This document shows, one piece after another, positions 51,403 to 61,611 of a stretch of DNA of 64,000 nt. Each line of letters begins with the position of its first letter. The stretch's first letter is position 1. The notes beneath the pieces were generated by a model. That model was not told the origin of the DNA and made no database searches. It was given only the letters and a program-made list of their open reading frames with translations. The position numbers and the translations under genes are program-made. Source of the DNA: Leeuwenhoekiella marinoflava DSM 3653 (GTDB lineage: Bacteria; Bacteroidota; Bacteroidia; Flavobacteriales; Flavobacteriaceae); NCBI RefSeq assembly GCF_900129005.1, contig NZ_FQUN01000004.1:62001-126000 (forward strand), read 5' to 3'.

Positions 51403-53943
51403 ATGGCTGAAGGAGAGAAGTTAATTCCTATCAACATTGAAGATGAAATGAAATCAGCCTACATTGATTATTCAATGTCGGTCATCGTGTCACGTGCGCT
51501 ACCAGATGTACGTGACGGTTTAAAACCTGTACACAGACGTGTTTTATTTGGAATGCACGAATTAGGTGTTCGCTCGAATACTGCTCATAAAAAGTCAGCA
51601 AGAATCGTTGGGGAAGTATTGGGGAAGTATCACCCACACGGGGATACTTCTGTATACGACACGATGGTACGTATGGCTCAGGAATGGAGTTTGCGATATA
51701 TGCTTGTAGATGGTCAGGGTAACTTTGGTTCTGTAGATGGTGATAGCCCTGCGGCTATGCGATATACAGAGGCGCGTATGCGTAAGATTTCTGAAGAGAT
51801 GCTTGCGGATATAGATAAAGATACTGTAGATCATACTTTAAACTTTGATGATACTTTAAAAGAACCTACCGTATTACCTACGCGTATTCCGGGACTTTTA
51901 GTAAATGGAGCATCGGGTATTGCTGTGGGTATGGCTACCAATATGCCGCCTCATAACCTTACGGAAGTTATTAATGGCATCACTGCTTATATTGAAAATA
52001 ACGACATCGAGATAGACGAATTGATGCAGCATGTGACTGCACCAGATTTTCCTACTGGTGGGACTATTTATGGTTACGAGGGTGTGCGTGAGGCATTTAA
52101 GACCGGTCGTGGTCGTGTGGTGCTTAGAGCTAAAGCGATTATTGAAGAGGTTAAAGGGAGAGAATGTATAATCGTGAGTGAGATTCCATATCAGGTGAAT
52201 AAAGCCGATATGATTAAGAAGACAGCTGATCTTGTAAATGATAAGAAAATAGAAGGTATAGCCTCTATACGTGATGAGTCTGACCGTAACGGTATGCGTA
52301 TCGTTTATGTTCTTAAGCGTGATGCTATTCCTAATATTGTTCTCAATACTTTATATAAATATACTGCTTTACAATCTTCGTTTAGTGTAAATAACATTGC
52401 TCTTGTAAAAGGTCGTCCGCAGATGTTGAATCTTAAGGATATGATTCATCATTTTGTAGAACACCGCCACGAGGTTGTTGTGAGACGTACTGAATATGAG
52501 TTGAAGAAAGCAGAAGATAGAGCTCATATACTAGAAGGACTTATCATCGCTTCAGATAATATAGATGAAGTAATCGCCTTAATTCGATCAAGTAGCAATG
52601 CTGAAGAAGCGCGAAATAAATTAATTGAGCGTTTTGAATTGAGTGAGATACAAGCTCGTGCTATTGTTGAAATGCGTTTACGACAGCTTACCGGTCTTGA
52701 ACAAGACAAGTTGCGTGAAGAGTATGATGGCATTATGAAGCTTATAGAGGAACTCAAAGATATTTTAGCGCGTAAAGAGCGCAGAATGGAAATCATTCAG
52801 GAAGAATTACAAGAAATCAAAGCTAAATATGGTGATGAGCGTCGTACCAGTATAGATATTGCAGGTGGAGATGTAAGCATCACAGACTTGATTCCTGATG
52901 AGAAAGTTGTTCTTACTATTTCACATGCGGGATATGTTAAGCGAACTTCGTTAATGGAGTATAAAACTCAAAATAGAGGTGGAGTTGGTCAAAAAGGCTC
53001 AACAACACGTAATGAAGATTTCTTAGAGCACTTATTTGTAGGTACAAACCATCAGTACCTTATCTTCTTTACTCAAAAAGGAAAATGTTTCTGGATTCGC
53101 GTATTTGAAATACCCGAAGGAAGTAAAACATCAAAAGGTAGAGCAATTCAGAATCTAATAAATATAGAGCCAGACGATAAAGTGAAAGCTTTCATCTGTA
53201 CAAATGACTTGAAAGATGAAGAGTACACTAACAGTCATTATGTCATTATGGCTACCAAGAAAGGGCAGGTTAAGAAAACTTCTCTGGAACAATACTCAAG
53301 ACCTCGTACAAATGGTATCAATGCGATAACTATTAAAGATGGTGATGAGTTACTTGCTGCTAAACTTACAACAGGAGATAGTCAAGTGATGCTAGCGGTT
53401 AAATCTGGTAAAGCTATTCGTTTTGAAGAAGAGAAGACCAGACCGATGGGTAGAAACGCATCTGGTGTGCGTGGCATAACTCTTGAGGATGATAATGATG
53501 AAGTGATAGGAATGGTAGCTGTGAATGATTCAGAGTCTAATGTTCTCGTTGTTTCAGAAAATGGTTATGGTAAGCGTTCTCTTGTTGAAGATTATAGAGT
53601 TACGAACCGTGGAGGTAAAGGAGTTAAAACAATTTCTATTACTGAAAAAACCGGAAATCTAGTTGCAATTAATAATGTGACAGATGAAGATGATTTGATG
53701 ATCATCAATAAATCTGGTATCGCAATTAGAATGGCAGTTTCAGAATTAAGAGTTATGGGGCGTGCAACACAAGGTGTTCGTTTAATTAATCTTAAGAATG
53801 GAGATACCATTGCAGCAGTTACTAAAGTCAAGAAAGATGAAGATGATATCGAAGTTGATGAAGACGGAGAAGTAATTGTAAAAAGTACTGAGAATACAGA
53901 CAATCCAAATATTGAAAAACCTTCTTCTGACGAGGAAGAATAA
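51403..53943 (+). CDS. gyrA: DNA gyrase subunit A
   Basis: The cleavage-religation subunit of gyrase, 846 residues. The N-terminal breakage-reunion domain has [37 protein letters not shown] (the quinolone-determining region, with Thr and Ser at the two serine-like positions) and catalytic Tyr in [10 protein letters not shown] (about residue 122). The C-terminal beta-pinwheel carries the GyrA box [10 protein letters not shown] (about 523), which tells gyrase from topoisomerase IV, followed by the six-blade repeats. It ends in an acidic tail ([15 protein letters not shown] and beyond). The TPR gene follows 28 bp later. Confidence 0.96.
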   Translation: MAEGEKLIPINIEDEMKSAYIDYSMSVIVSRALPDVRDGLKPVHRRVLFGMHELGVRSNTAHKKSARIVGEVLGKYHPHGDTSVYDTMVRMAQEWSLRYMLVDGQGNFGSVDGDSPAAMRYTEARMRKISEEMLADIDKDTVDHTLNFDDTLKEPTVLPTRIPGLLVNGASGIAVGMATNMPPHNLTEVINGITAYIENNDIEIDELMQHVTAPDFPTGGTIYGYEGVREAFKTGRGRVVLRAKAIIEEVKGRECIIVSEIPYQVNKADMIKKTADLVNDKKIEGIASIRDESDRNGMRIVYVLKRDAIPNIVLNTLYKYTALQSSFSVNNIALVKGRPQMLNLKDMIHHFVEHRHEVVVRRTEYELKKAEDRAHILEGLIIASDNIDEVIALIRSSSNAEEARNKLIERFELSEIQARAIVEMRLRQLTGLEQDKLREEYDGIMKLIEELKDILARKERRMEIIQEELQEIKAKYGDERRTSIDIAGGDVSITDLIPDEKVVLTISHAGYVKRTSLMEYKTQNRGGVGQKGSTTRNEDFLEHLFVGTNHQYLIFFTQKGKCFWIRVFEIPEGSKTSKGRAIQNLINIEPDDKVKAFICTNDLKDEEYTNSHYVIMATKKGQVKKTSLEQYSRPRTNGINAITIKDGDELLAAKLTTGDSQVMLAVKSGKAIRFEEEKTRPMGRNASGVRGITLEDDNDEVIGMVAVNDSESNVLVVSENGYGKRSLVEDYRVTNRGGKGVKTISITEKTGNLVAINNVTDEDDLMIINKSGIAIRMAVSELRVMGRATQGVRLINLKNGDTIAAVTKVKKDEDDIEVDEDGEVIVKSTENTDNPNIEKPSSDEEE

Positions 53944-53971
53944 TTAAAGTCGAATATAAATTTAACAAATA

Positions 53972-55237
53972 ATGAAAACTAAATCTTTATTGCTTGCGGC
54001 ACTATCGTTTAGCGCTGTTACTTTTGCGCAGAAAAGAGAGATAAAATCTGCCGAAAAAACAGTCGAATCTGGTAGTTATGCCGAGGCACAAACTGAAATT
54101 AATGGTCTTGAAAGTATGATGGGCCAAATGGATGAGAAAGAAAAAGAATACTACTATTTTGTAAAAGGTAGAGCATATTTAGGAGCAGAAGAGAATAAAA
54201 ATGCTGATGATCTCCTTAAAGCGATGGAAGCTTTTTCAAAAGTTAGCGAATTCAATGATGGTGGTAAATATGGTGAGGAAGCTTTAACTTATAAGCAAAC
54301 TGCTATGAACGCTGTTATTTCTTCTGCAGTAGATGATCAGAATGCTCAAAAATATGATGCAGCAGCTACTAAATTATATACACTTTACACGTTAACACCT
54401 AAGGATACGTCTTACCTTTATTTTGCAGCTTCTAACGCTGTTAACGGTCAGAACTTTGATACGGCATTAGACTACTACGGTCAATTAAAAGATTTAGGGT
54501 ATACGGGTATCGAGACTAAATACACTGCTAAGAATAAAGAAAGTGGTGAAGTAGAGAGTTTTCCTTCTGAACAACAAAGAGATTTATTTGTAAAATCTGG
54601 TACCCACGAAGATCCTAAAACTGAAGTTACGGAGTCTCGTTCTGGTGAAATCGCAAAAAACATCGCCCTAATTTATATCCAAGAAGGTAAAAATGAAGAA
54701 GCTTTAGATGCAATTAAAGACGCGTTAGCAGAAAACCCTGATGATGATGCCTTATTGCGTTCTGCTGCTGATGTATACTTGAAAATGGGTATGACTGATG
54801 AGTATGAAGCTACTTTGAATAAGGTAATCGCTAAAGACCCTAACAATCCTGGTCTTTATTTCAACTTAGGTGTTGGTGCTGCAGATTCTGGTAACACAGA
54901 GAAGGCTTTAGGATATTATAAAAAAGCTCTAGAAATTGACCCTAACTATTCAGGTGCGAACTTAAACATAGCTGCATTAATGTTAGGTCAGGATAAAGAG
55001 ATTATTGAGCAAATGAACTCTTTAGGAAACACTAAAGCAGATAATAAGAAGTACGAAGAACTTAAAGATAAGCGTTTGCAGCTTTATAAAGATGCTGTTC
55101 CTTATTTAGAAAAAGCAACTTCTGGGGAAACTCCAAATATCGAAGCTGTACGTACCTTATATAACATCCATGTTCAGTTAGGTAATGATGAGGAAGCTAA
55201 AGAATACAAAACTAAATTAGATGCTATGCAAGGCTAA
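53972..55237 (+). CDS. Secreted tetratricopeptide repeat protein
   Basis: A 421-residue protein with a signal peptide (MKTKSLLLAALSFSAVTFAQ, cleaved before KREIKSA). It is built of TPR helices: ADDLLKAMEAFSKVSEF, NFDTALDYYGQLKDLGYTG, EIAKNIALIYIQEGKNEEAL, PNNPGLYFNLGVGAADSGNT and EKALGYYKKALEIDPNYSGA. No other domain is seen, so it is likely a periplasmic or outer-membrane-associated scaffold. It lies 28 bp after gyrA on the same strand and is probably co-transcribed, an arrangement that could be accidental. A terminator follows. Confidence 0.88.
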   Translation: MKTKSLLLAALSFSAVTFAQKREIKSAEKTVESGSYAEAQTEINGLESMMGQMDEKEKEYYYFVKGRAYLGAEENKNADDLLKAMEAFSKVSEFNDGGKYGEEALTYKQTAMNAVISSAVDDQNAQKYDAAATKLYTLYTLTPKDTSYLYFAASNAVNGQNFDTALDYYGQLKDLGYTGIETKYTAKNKESGEVESFPSEQQRDLFVKSGTHEDPKTEVTESRSGEIAKNIALIYIQEGKNEEALDAIKDALAENPDDDALLRSAADVYLKMGMTDEYEATLNKVIAKDPNNPGLYFNLGVGAADSGNTEKALGYYKKALEIDPNYSGANLNIAALMLGQDKEIIEQMNSLGNTKADNKKYEELKDKRLQLYKDAVPYLEKATSGETPNIEAVRTLYNIHVQLGNDEEAKEYKTKLDAMQG

Positions 55238-55262
55238 TAATTAGTTTAATAGCTTAAAATTT

Positions 55263-55298
55263 AAAAAGTCCGATTCAATGTTGAATCGGACTTTTTTT
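55263..55298. terminator. Bidirectional terminator after the TPR gene
   Basis: A perfect 16-bp stem (AAAAAGTCCGATTCAA and its complement, TG loop) flanked by A and T runs, between the TPR gene and the convergent amidohydrolase gene. Confidence 0.9.
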
Positions 55299-55320
55299 AT
55301 GTTTGAAGTTTTAAAAGAAT

Positions 55321-56619
55321 CTATTCTGTTCTTTCATACTTTTCCATATAGCGTTTCCAAAGTTCGGTTTGATGTGATTCAAGACTGATGCTTCTTCCGT
55401 TTATGAAGGCGTATGTAATATTGTTACCCATCATTTCTAAAGCGTTTCCGGTGCTTACAAAAAGTGTAGCATCTTTACCAGCTTCAAGTGTTCCCAATTT
55501 ATCGCCTAGACCTAAAATAGTTGCTGGATTCTTTGTGATAAGTTGTAAGGCATCTTCAAAACTTAAACCGTGTGCAGTTGTTTGTCCGGCATAAAACGGA
55601 ATGTTACGCGATTGCCAGTATTCACCACTATTACCTAAGGCTACTGTAACGCCTGCGTCAACTAATGTTTTAGCCATTTTAAATGAAATGTCATAAGCGT
55701 CATCTTCAGCTTCAGGAAGGCTGTGTACACGAGCTAAAATCACAGGGACATCAGCTGTTGCGATTTGATCGGCAACTTTGTATGCGCGGTAGGCACCAAC
55801 TAAAACCACTTTATTCAAATTCATTTCTTTTTTGAATTTCAATACATCTAAAATTTCCTTTTCAGAATCTACATGCACATAAAGGTTTTGTGTTCCCTCT
55901 AAAACATCTTGCATTGCTGCAAACGGTAAGTTTTTAATAGAAGCATCACCAGATTTATAAGCAGTAGACTGCACCATAAAATCTTTCAACTCGGTGATGT
56001 CTGATGCATACTTTTTATTAGGGCTATAACCGGGGTCTTCACCTAACCACCAGCGACCACGACTGTAGCTGTTTGGCCAGTTAAGGTGAATACCATCCCC
56101 TCTTTTAACCGCAGCATCTTCCCAATTCCATGCATCTAATTGTACAACTGAAGATTCTCCGGAAATTGTTCCTCCTTGAGGGACAGCTTGCGCGATAAGC
56201 ACTCCGTTAGGACGCATACTTTCAACAACCTTAGATTCTGCATTGTATGCAACGATAGCTTCGATATGTGGATTGTATTCGCCAATCTCGTCTTGATCTT
56301 CAGTAGCCCGTACCGCAGAAATTTCAACAAGACCTAATGTGGTATCAGGAGCTATAAAACCCGGGTAAACGTGTTGCCCGTCTATTTTTATGATTTCACC
56401 TTTTAAAGGGCGTTTTGTAGTCGTCGCATCATAAACACCTGTAATCTTTCCGTCGGTGATAAAAATGAGACTGTTTTCTATTACTTTACCATTACCTATG
56501 TGAGCGAAACCTCCGGTAAGCGTGATGTCTCCCCTTTGTTTAGGAGCTGGTGTTTGTTGTGCTTGCAGGCTAAAAGCTGCAAATAAGAACAGTATATATA
56601 GTTTTTGAGTTGTTTTCAT
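55321..56619 (-). CDS. Exported amidohydrolase-fold protein, metal site degenerate
   Basis: A 432-residue imidazolonepropionase-like protein with a signal peptide (MKTTQKLYILFLFAAFSLQA, cleaved before QQTPAPK). The small beta-sandwich and barrel start are visible: DITLTGGFAHIGNGKVIEN, then VYPGFIAPDTTLGLVEISAV, where active enzymes have PGxIDxHxH. The HxH pair is absent. Later parts, VILARVHSLPEAEDDAYD and GVTVALGNSGEYWQSRNIPF, and KLGTLEAGKDATLFVSTGNAL keep the fold. It lies 2 bp downstream of the 990-residue gene and resembles its N-terminal half, so it is probably a partner and not an independent enzyme. Confidence 0.85.
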   Translation of the reverse strand: MKTTQKLYILFLFAAFSLQAQQTPAPKQRGDITLTGGFAHIGNGKVIENSLIFITDGKITGVYDATTTKRPLKGEIIKIDGQHVYPGFIAPDTTLGLVEISAVRATEDQDEIGEYNPHIEAIVAYNAESKVVESMRPNGVLIAQAVPQGGTISGESSVVQLDAWNWEDAAVKRGDGIHLNWPNSYSRGRWWLGEDPGYSPNKKYASDITELKDFMVQSTAYKSGDASIKNLPFAAMQDVLEGTQNLYVHVDSEKEILDVLKFKKEMNLNKVVLVGAYRAYKVADQIATADVPVILARVHSLPEAEDDAYDISFKMAKTLVDAGVTVALGNSGEYWQSRNIPFYAGQTTAHGLSFEDALQLITKNPATILGLGDKLGTLEAGKDATLFVSTGNALEMMGNNITYAFINGRSISLESHQTELWKRYMEKYERTE

Positions 56620-56621
56620 AA

Positions 56622-59594
56622 TCAGTTTAAGGTTTCTAATGTGTCACAATCTAAACGCTGTTTTTCTTCTTTTTTGGCAGGCTGCGTTTTTAAACCTTTG
56701 TTTTTAGCACCAAGCATCATCGTGGTCAATGTGTTCTTTTTCTCTGCTACTTCTTGCTTCAGTTCTTTGTCTTTCTCAATATCAAAATAAACAATACCTT
56801 CAACTAAAGTCTTCTCAGCTACAGCGCTTACAGACATTGGATGCGTAGACCATAGAACAAGATCTGCGTCTTTACCTTCTTTGATACTACCGGTGCGACC
56901 ATCAATATGCAGCATTTTTGCTGGATTTAGTGTAACAAATTTCCAAGCTTCTTCTTCAGGTACGCCGCCATACTTCATTGTTTTTGCAGCTTCCTGATTC
57001 AATCTGCGACTCATTTCTGCGTCATCACTATTAATTCCTGTTAAGACACCTTGACTCCACATAATAGCAGCATTATAAGGTATCGCGTCATTTACTTCAT
57101 ATTTGTAAGCCCACCAATCACTAAACGTAGAACCGGCAACGCCATGCTCTGCCATTTTATCTGCAACTTTATAGCCTTCGAGAATGTGTGTAAACGTGTT
57201 GATTCTAAAATCAAAACTATCAGCAACTTTCATCAACATATTGATCTCACTTTGAACGTAAGAATGCGAGGTGATAAAGCGTTCTGCATTTAAGATTTCT
57301 GATAATGTTTCCAGCTCATAATCTTTACGGAAAGCTTCTCCACTGCTTTTCTTAGTTTGGTATTCTCGAGCCCGTTGAAAATAGTCTGTAAACATTTGTT
57401 GAACTCCCATTCGGGTCTGCGGAAATCTGCTATAGCTTCCCCAATTGGATTGTTTTACATTTTCACCTAAAGCAAATTTGATAAACTTGGCTTCGTCTAA
57501 AACCATTTCATCAATACTAGAACCCCATTTGAGCTTCATTACCGCAGATTGACCGCCTATTGGGTTGGCAGAACCATGAAGTAATTGTACGGTTGTAACA
57601 CCGCCCGCAAGATCCCTGTAGATGTCTAAATCGTCAGGATTTACAGCATCTTTCATACGAACTTCAGCTGAAGAGTTTTGACCGGACTCATTAATTGAAA
57701 ACGCAGCGATATGCGAATGTTCATCTATAATTCCGCTGGTTAAATGTTTTCCGGTTGCGTCAACGACCATAGCGCCACCGGCACTAAGATCTTTACCAAC
57801 TTTTGTGATTTTACCATTTTTGACCAAAACATCTGTTTCTTCAAGAATACCTGCTTCTTCATTGGTCCAAACTGTAGCATTTTTAAATAGAATAGGTTGA
57901 GCTTTTGGTTTTTCTTCATAACCGTAAGCAACATTAGGATAGGTGAGGGGCATAACAACAGGAGGTATTTCTTCTTTCTCGTCGTCGTCTTTTTCGTCTT
58001 CCGTTTCTGAATCGGCTTTTTTAGTAGCTGTAAAAGTGGTTTCTGTTCCATTAGGAAGAATGGCTTTTCCGCTCCAGGGGGAAGTAGCGCTTGCTTGAGT
58101 GATGATGCGCGTGTATTCTTTTGCTTCGGAATCTGTTCCGGTAATCATAACATTCAACCATCCGTCAGCATAACTAATTTTAGAGCCTAATTTTGTGTCA
58201 CCGCTTTTTACGGTTACCGAAGGTTTTTCGGTAGATTTAGAAATAGTCATCTCATAGGTTTTGCCGCTTAGGTTTAAGGTATAGCTTCCATCAATATCAA
58301 TAACTGAAGCATCTTTAATGATGTTTTGAGAACCTTGAACCCAGTTTTCATAAACTATAGATTCTTCATCAAATAGATTTCCTGAAGTTATCAGGAGGTT
58401 TGCCCAAGCTCCTTGTTTTAAAGCTCCCAGAACGTCAGATTTCCCCAATAACTCAGCGGGTACAGTCGTTAATGCTTTTAAAGCTGTTTCTTCTTTTAAG
58501 CCATATTTAAATGCTTTGCGAAGCATTGGGAATAAATCATCTGGAGATTTAAGGTCATTTGTTGTAATTGCAAACTTCAATCCGGCATCTTGTAGTTTTG
58601 CAGGATTTGTAGGTTCTTGATTCCATTCAAGCATTTGGCTTAAACTAACATAATCTGCCTGATACGGGTCTTCTACATCATAAGCATCTTGAAAATTCAC
58701 TGGGATAATATAAGAAGCTTCAGTAGCTTTAACTTCGTCTATGCGCTTGTACTCGTCACCACCACCTACGATGATAAACGGAACTCCGGTTTCTTTAGAA
58801 AGGCTGGCAATGCGCAAATCATCATAAAGGCCGTCGCCCACAAAGATCTGCGGCAGATCCATATTTGCGTTTAAAGCCTCGAGTGAAAGGTCACGTGTAT
58901 CTACATTTCCTTTTGCATACCAATCTGCATCTACAAAGACCTGTCTTATAAGTGCTGTAGCTCCCATAATAGAACCTGGATACGATTGTGGCGACAAGTT
59001 GCTTTTATCAAAAGAAAAGAATTGAGCAGAGCGGGTGTCTATCAAACGCTCTGCTGTATTCCCGTCAGAATTTAAAGCTACAAGAATACCATTACCTCGT
59101 GCAAGCCCATCTGCTTTGTGCGAACTCACAACGCCAAAACCAGCTTTCAATAAATCTTCAGCGGCTTTGCTGTCGTATTCAAAATCATTCAGTGCATTTG
59201 TTTCAGCACGTATGTGGTCATTCCAGTAATAACCATCACGTGTCGGTTCGTATTGTGGACTGCGACCGCCACCTTGTCTTTTAGGAACTTCAATCCCAAA
59301 GGTGGAATATAGTTCTACAAATGATGGGTAAATGTGTTTGTCTTGAAGATCAATTACAACCGCATTTTTAGGTGCTTTTACAGATTTGCCTATCGAAACT
59401 ATTTTGCCGTCTTTAATAAGAAGGCTTCCATCTTTAATAGTTTCTCCCGGAGAAGGATGCAAAGTTGCATTGTTGAAGAGTGTGTAGTTGGTGTTGATGG
59501 TTTTTACTCCATCATTTACCGGAAAATATTCTTGTGCTGAAACCAAACAGAACATGAATAATAACCATCCGGTGCAGAATAGTTTTTTGTTCAT
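56622..59594 (-). CDS. Exported double-domain amidohydrolase
   Basis: A 990-residue protein with a signal peptide (MNKKLFCTGWLLFMFCLVSA, cleaved before QEYFPV). It contains two amidohydrolase-fold parts. The N-terminal part (about 25-420) has GSLLIKDGKIVSIGKSVKA and YPSFVELYSTFGIEV where HxH should be, so it lacks the metal motif. A beta-sandwich and an acidic linker (residues about 530-548, ADSETEDEKDDDEKEE) follow. The C-terminal part (about 560-970) has the intact motif GIIDEHSHIAAFS (HxH, about 627), ITSHSYVQSEI, FTHILEGYKVADKMAEHG, and GINSDDAEMSRRL with the catalytic Asp. Likely a periplasmic hydrolase of unknown substrate. It is first in a two-gene operon. Confidence 0.88.
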   Translation of the reverse strand: MNKKLFCTGWLLFMFCLVSAQEYFPVNDGVKTINTNYTLFNNATLHPSPGETIKDGSLLIKDGKIVSIGKSVKAPKNAVVIDLQDKHIYPSFVELYSTFGIEVPKRQGGGRSPQYEPTRDGYYWNDHIRAETNALNDFEYDSKAAEDLLKAGFGVVSSHKADGLARGNGILVALNSDGNTAERLIDTRSAQFFSFDKSNLSPQSYPGSIMGATALIRQVFVDADWYAKGNVDTRDLSLEALNANMDLPQIFVGDGLYDDLRIASLSKETGVPFIIVGGGDEYKRIDEVKATEASYIIPVNFQDAYDVEDPYQADYVSLSQMLEWNQEPTNPAKLQDAGLKFAITTNDLKSPDDLFPMLRKAFKYGLKEETALKALTTVPAELLGKSDVLGALKQGAWANLLITSGNLFDEESIVYENWVQGSQNIIKDASVIDIDGSYTLNLSGKTYEMTISKSTEKPSVTVKSGDTKLGSKISYADGWLNVMITGTDSEAKEYTRIITQASATSPWSGKAILPNGTETTFTATKKADSETEDEKDDDEKEEIPPVVMPLTYPNVAYGYEEKPKAQPILFKNATVWTNEEAGILEETDVLVKNGKITKVGKDLSAGGAMVVDATGKHLTSGIIDEHSHIAAFSINESGQNSSAEVRMKDAVNPDDLDIYRDLAGGVTTVQLLHGSANPIGGQSAVMKLKWGSSIDEMVLDEAKFIKFALGENVKQSNWGSYSRFPQTRMGVQQMFTDYFQRAREYQTKKSSGEAFRKDYELETLSEILNAERFITSHSYVQSEINMLMKVADSFDFRINTFTHILEGYKVADKMAEHGVAGSTFSDWWAYKYEVNDAIPYNAAIMWSQGVLTGINSDDAEMSRRLNQEAAKTMKYGGVPEEEAWKFVTLNPAKMLHIDGRTGSIKEGKDADLVLWSTHPMSVSAVAEKTLVEGIVYFDIEKDKELKQEVAEKKNTLTTMMLGAKNKGLKTQPAKKEEKQRLDCDTLETLN

Positions 59595-59683
59595 AATTTA
59601 ACTTAATTTAAGAGTTTCTTCTAAATTAAGCGTTGGTCTGATTCTTTAAGGCTTTATAAGGGAAATTAGGATATTTTTAACGC

Positions 59684-60757
59684 TTAGAGGACTTGAGAAT
59701 TTCCTTTGAAGTAGTTTACAAGTAAGGCCACAACATAGCTATAGCTCTGCATACCGGCAGGTTGATTGTTTGCCTTGAGATAACCGCCGTAAAATTTGGC
59801 TAAAAGTGGCTCTAAAGGATTTTGGTATTCAATCCAAAAATCTCTGGACTGCCGATAGTTTGCAATGATACCTGGTCGTATGTTTTTGGTGAGTAATTCG
59901 CCGGCATTTGGATTACGAACATACACGTCGTTTAAACAATAACGCAAAGCGAAAATACAACCCGAATATTGAAAATAGGGGTTGGGATTATTGGTAGTTG
60001 CCATTACTGCTATAAAGTTGGCTTCATTTTCCTTAGCAAATCCCAGTTGATGTGCTTCTTCGTGGCAACTCACTAAAGGCCAGCGATGAGCTGGTAAAAG
60101 TCCGTTTACTTGCCCTTCTTGGGAAATAGGATTGAGGTATCCGCCAAAACCCATATAGCTTAACGGAAGTCTAAAAAGGGAATTCTTAATGCTCTTAGGT
60201 GCGTAGTCTAACTTCGGGAAGTTGTTTTCCACGATTGCATACCCATTAGGCGTTTCTTTAAAAATTTCATTTAAAGTGTATGGAAATTCTACAGGCAGGC
60301 TGTCGTTTTCTTGTAGTTCCAGATGTAGTGTGTTAGATCTTTTGATGAGTCGTTGGGTAAGACTTATCAATTCTTCAGTGGTGTATTCTTTATCTAAATC
60401 CAGTGCCTGATGCAAAGGAAGGCGGTAATAATTTAAGCCCCAAAGCAAATGAAAACTGAAGTAAATAATGTTAGCAAAAAGAAGTCCTTCGGTTAGAAAT
60501 TGAATTCCATTTCTGAAGCGTTTGTTGAACAATTTTATAACAGAAACAATGAGGTAGATTATGAGCACGGCATACATCACATCTCCAAAGGAAAACGGAA
60601 TCCAACCCAGTACATACCGAAATAGTTTGGACGAATACTGGTAAAAACCATTGCTGTAATACGTTTCAATAAACTGCGGGAATTGGGCTACAACTTTTAA
60701 GCCTACTATTTGCAAGAGAAGCAGACCTGTGTAAAGAAGCAGTTTTTTGAGTTTCAT
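59684..60757 (-). CDS. DUF3810 domain membrane protein with HExxH motif
   Basis: A 357-residue protein with three N-terminal hydrophobic segments (LLLYTGLLLLQIVGLKVVA, FSFGDVMYAVLIIYLIVSVI, GLLFANIIYFSFHLLWGLNYY) and a large C-terminal domain. The zinc-metallopeptidase motif is in PLVSCHEEAHQLGFAKENEANFIA (HEEAH, about residue 233, with a possible downstream Glu ligand in ENEANF). DUF3810 proteins are inferred membrane peptidases without a known substrate. It lies 7 bp downstream of the SDR-type gene and near the gcvT and thrC genes, a setting that does not explain its function. Confidence 0.85.
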   Translation of the reverse strand: MKLKKLLLYTGLLLLQIVGLKVVAQFPQFIETYYSNGFYQYSSKLFRYVLGWIPFSFGDVMYAVLIIYLIVSVIKLFNKRFRNGIQFLTEGLLFANIIYFSFHLLWGLNYYRLPLHQALDLDKEYTTEELISLTQRLIKRSNTLHLELQENDSLPVEFPYTLNEIFKETPNGYAIVENNFPKLDYAPKSIKNSLFRLPLSYMGFGGYLNPISQEGQVNGLLPAHRWPLVSCHEEAHQLGFAKENEANFIAVMATTNNPNPYFQYSGCIFALRYCLNDVYVRNPNAGELLTKNIRPGIIANYRQSRDFWIEYQNPLEPLLAKFYGGYLKANNQPAGMQSYSYVVALLVNYFKGNSQVL

Positions 60758-60764
60758 ATATTTT

Positions 60765-61574
60765 CTAATAAACCTGAGATTCGGCGACTACTTCTTCGTT
60801 TGTAATACTCAAATGACCGGGTAATTTGTTGTCTTTTGGTAAAACAGCCAGATATCTGTCAAAGTTAGAGGTGTAAACGAGTTTAAATTGAGGTTTGATT
60901 TTTAAATCAAGTTTTGCAATGATCTCGTTTATAAATTCTTGATGATGAATCAGGTCATTGCTTCCTAAATGAAAAATGCCAAAACACTTTCTGTTGATGA
61001 TATAATGAATTTGCTGCCCCAGCTTTCGGTCTGTGGTGGTATTCATAATTAAATGCGGAAAAACTTCAACTTGTTCCTGAAGTAAAACTGCATTTTTAAT
61101 CTGTCGAATCCGCGGAGAGTTTACTCCAAAAACCATCGGCAACCTGATGATTGCATAGTGTTCTTCCGGTAGGAAATTGAGGAAAAAGTTTTCACAGCGT
61201 ATTTTTAATTTACCATATTTACTTTCAGAAAGGGTTTTGTCAAGCTCATAACTGGGGTAATTGGTAAAGGCATCAAATACATTAGCTGAAGACAAATAGA
61301 TCACAAAAATACCGGTGCGCTGTGCAAAATCACACAAATCTTCATGAGCTTCTACCTGACCTTCAAAATCTCCTCTTAATGCTGAAATAACCAAAGTAGG
61401 TCTTACCTGATTCAACACTTCATAAATACTGTCTTGCGTGACATCAAAATGAATAAAATGCCGGTTGTCTGAATAAATCTTGCCGGTATGATACGTGCCA
61501 TAGGTATCGTAGTACCGGTGTAATTCTTTATACAAGGCACCACCCAAGAAACCACTGGCTCCCAGAATTAATAT
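60765..61574 (-). CDS. NAD(P)-dependent oxidoreductase, RmlD/extended SDR-like; start codon unclear
   Basis: A Rossmann-fold protein of about 270 residues. The glycine motif RILILGASGFLGGAL is at the N-terminus, YxxxK is present in SYELDKTLSE, and LPMVFGVNSPR and IFHLGSNDLIHHQEFI follow, as in RmlD-like dTDP-sugar reductases. The odd point is the start: from the upstream TGA (61605-61607) to the glycine motif there is no ATG, GTG or TTG. The first TTG (61545-61547) lies inside the GASGFLG motif and would destroy it. Possible starts are ATA (61572-61574), CTG, ATT or ATC (61596-61598). The end given here is the ATA, with low confidence. It follows gcvT closely. Confidence 0.75.
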   Translation of the reverse strand: MLILGASGFLGGALYKELHRYYDTYGTYHTGKIYSDNRHFIHFDVTQDSIYEVLNQVRPTLVISALRGDFEGQVEAHEDLCDFAQRTGIFVIYLSSANVFDAFTNYPSYELDKTLSESKYGKLKIRCENFFLNFLPEEHYAIIRLPMVFGVNSPRIRQIKNAVLLQEQVEVFPHLIMNTTTDRKLGQQIHYIINRKCFGIFHLGSNDLIHHQEFINEIIAKLDLKIKPQFKLVYTSNFDRYLAVLPKDNKLPGHLSITNEEVVAESQVY

Positions 61575-61611
61575 TCTATGTGTATTTTGAGTAGGGATAA
61601 AATTTCAGTTT

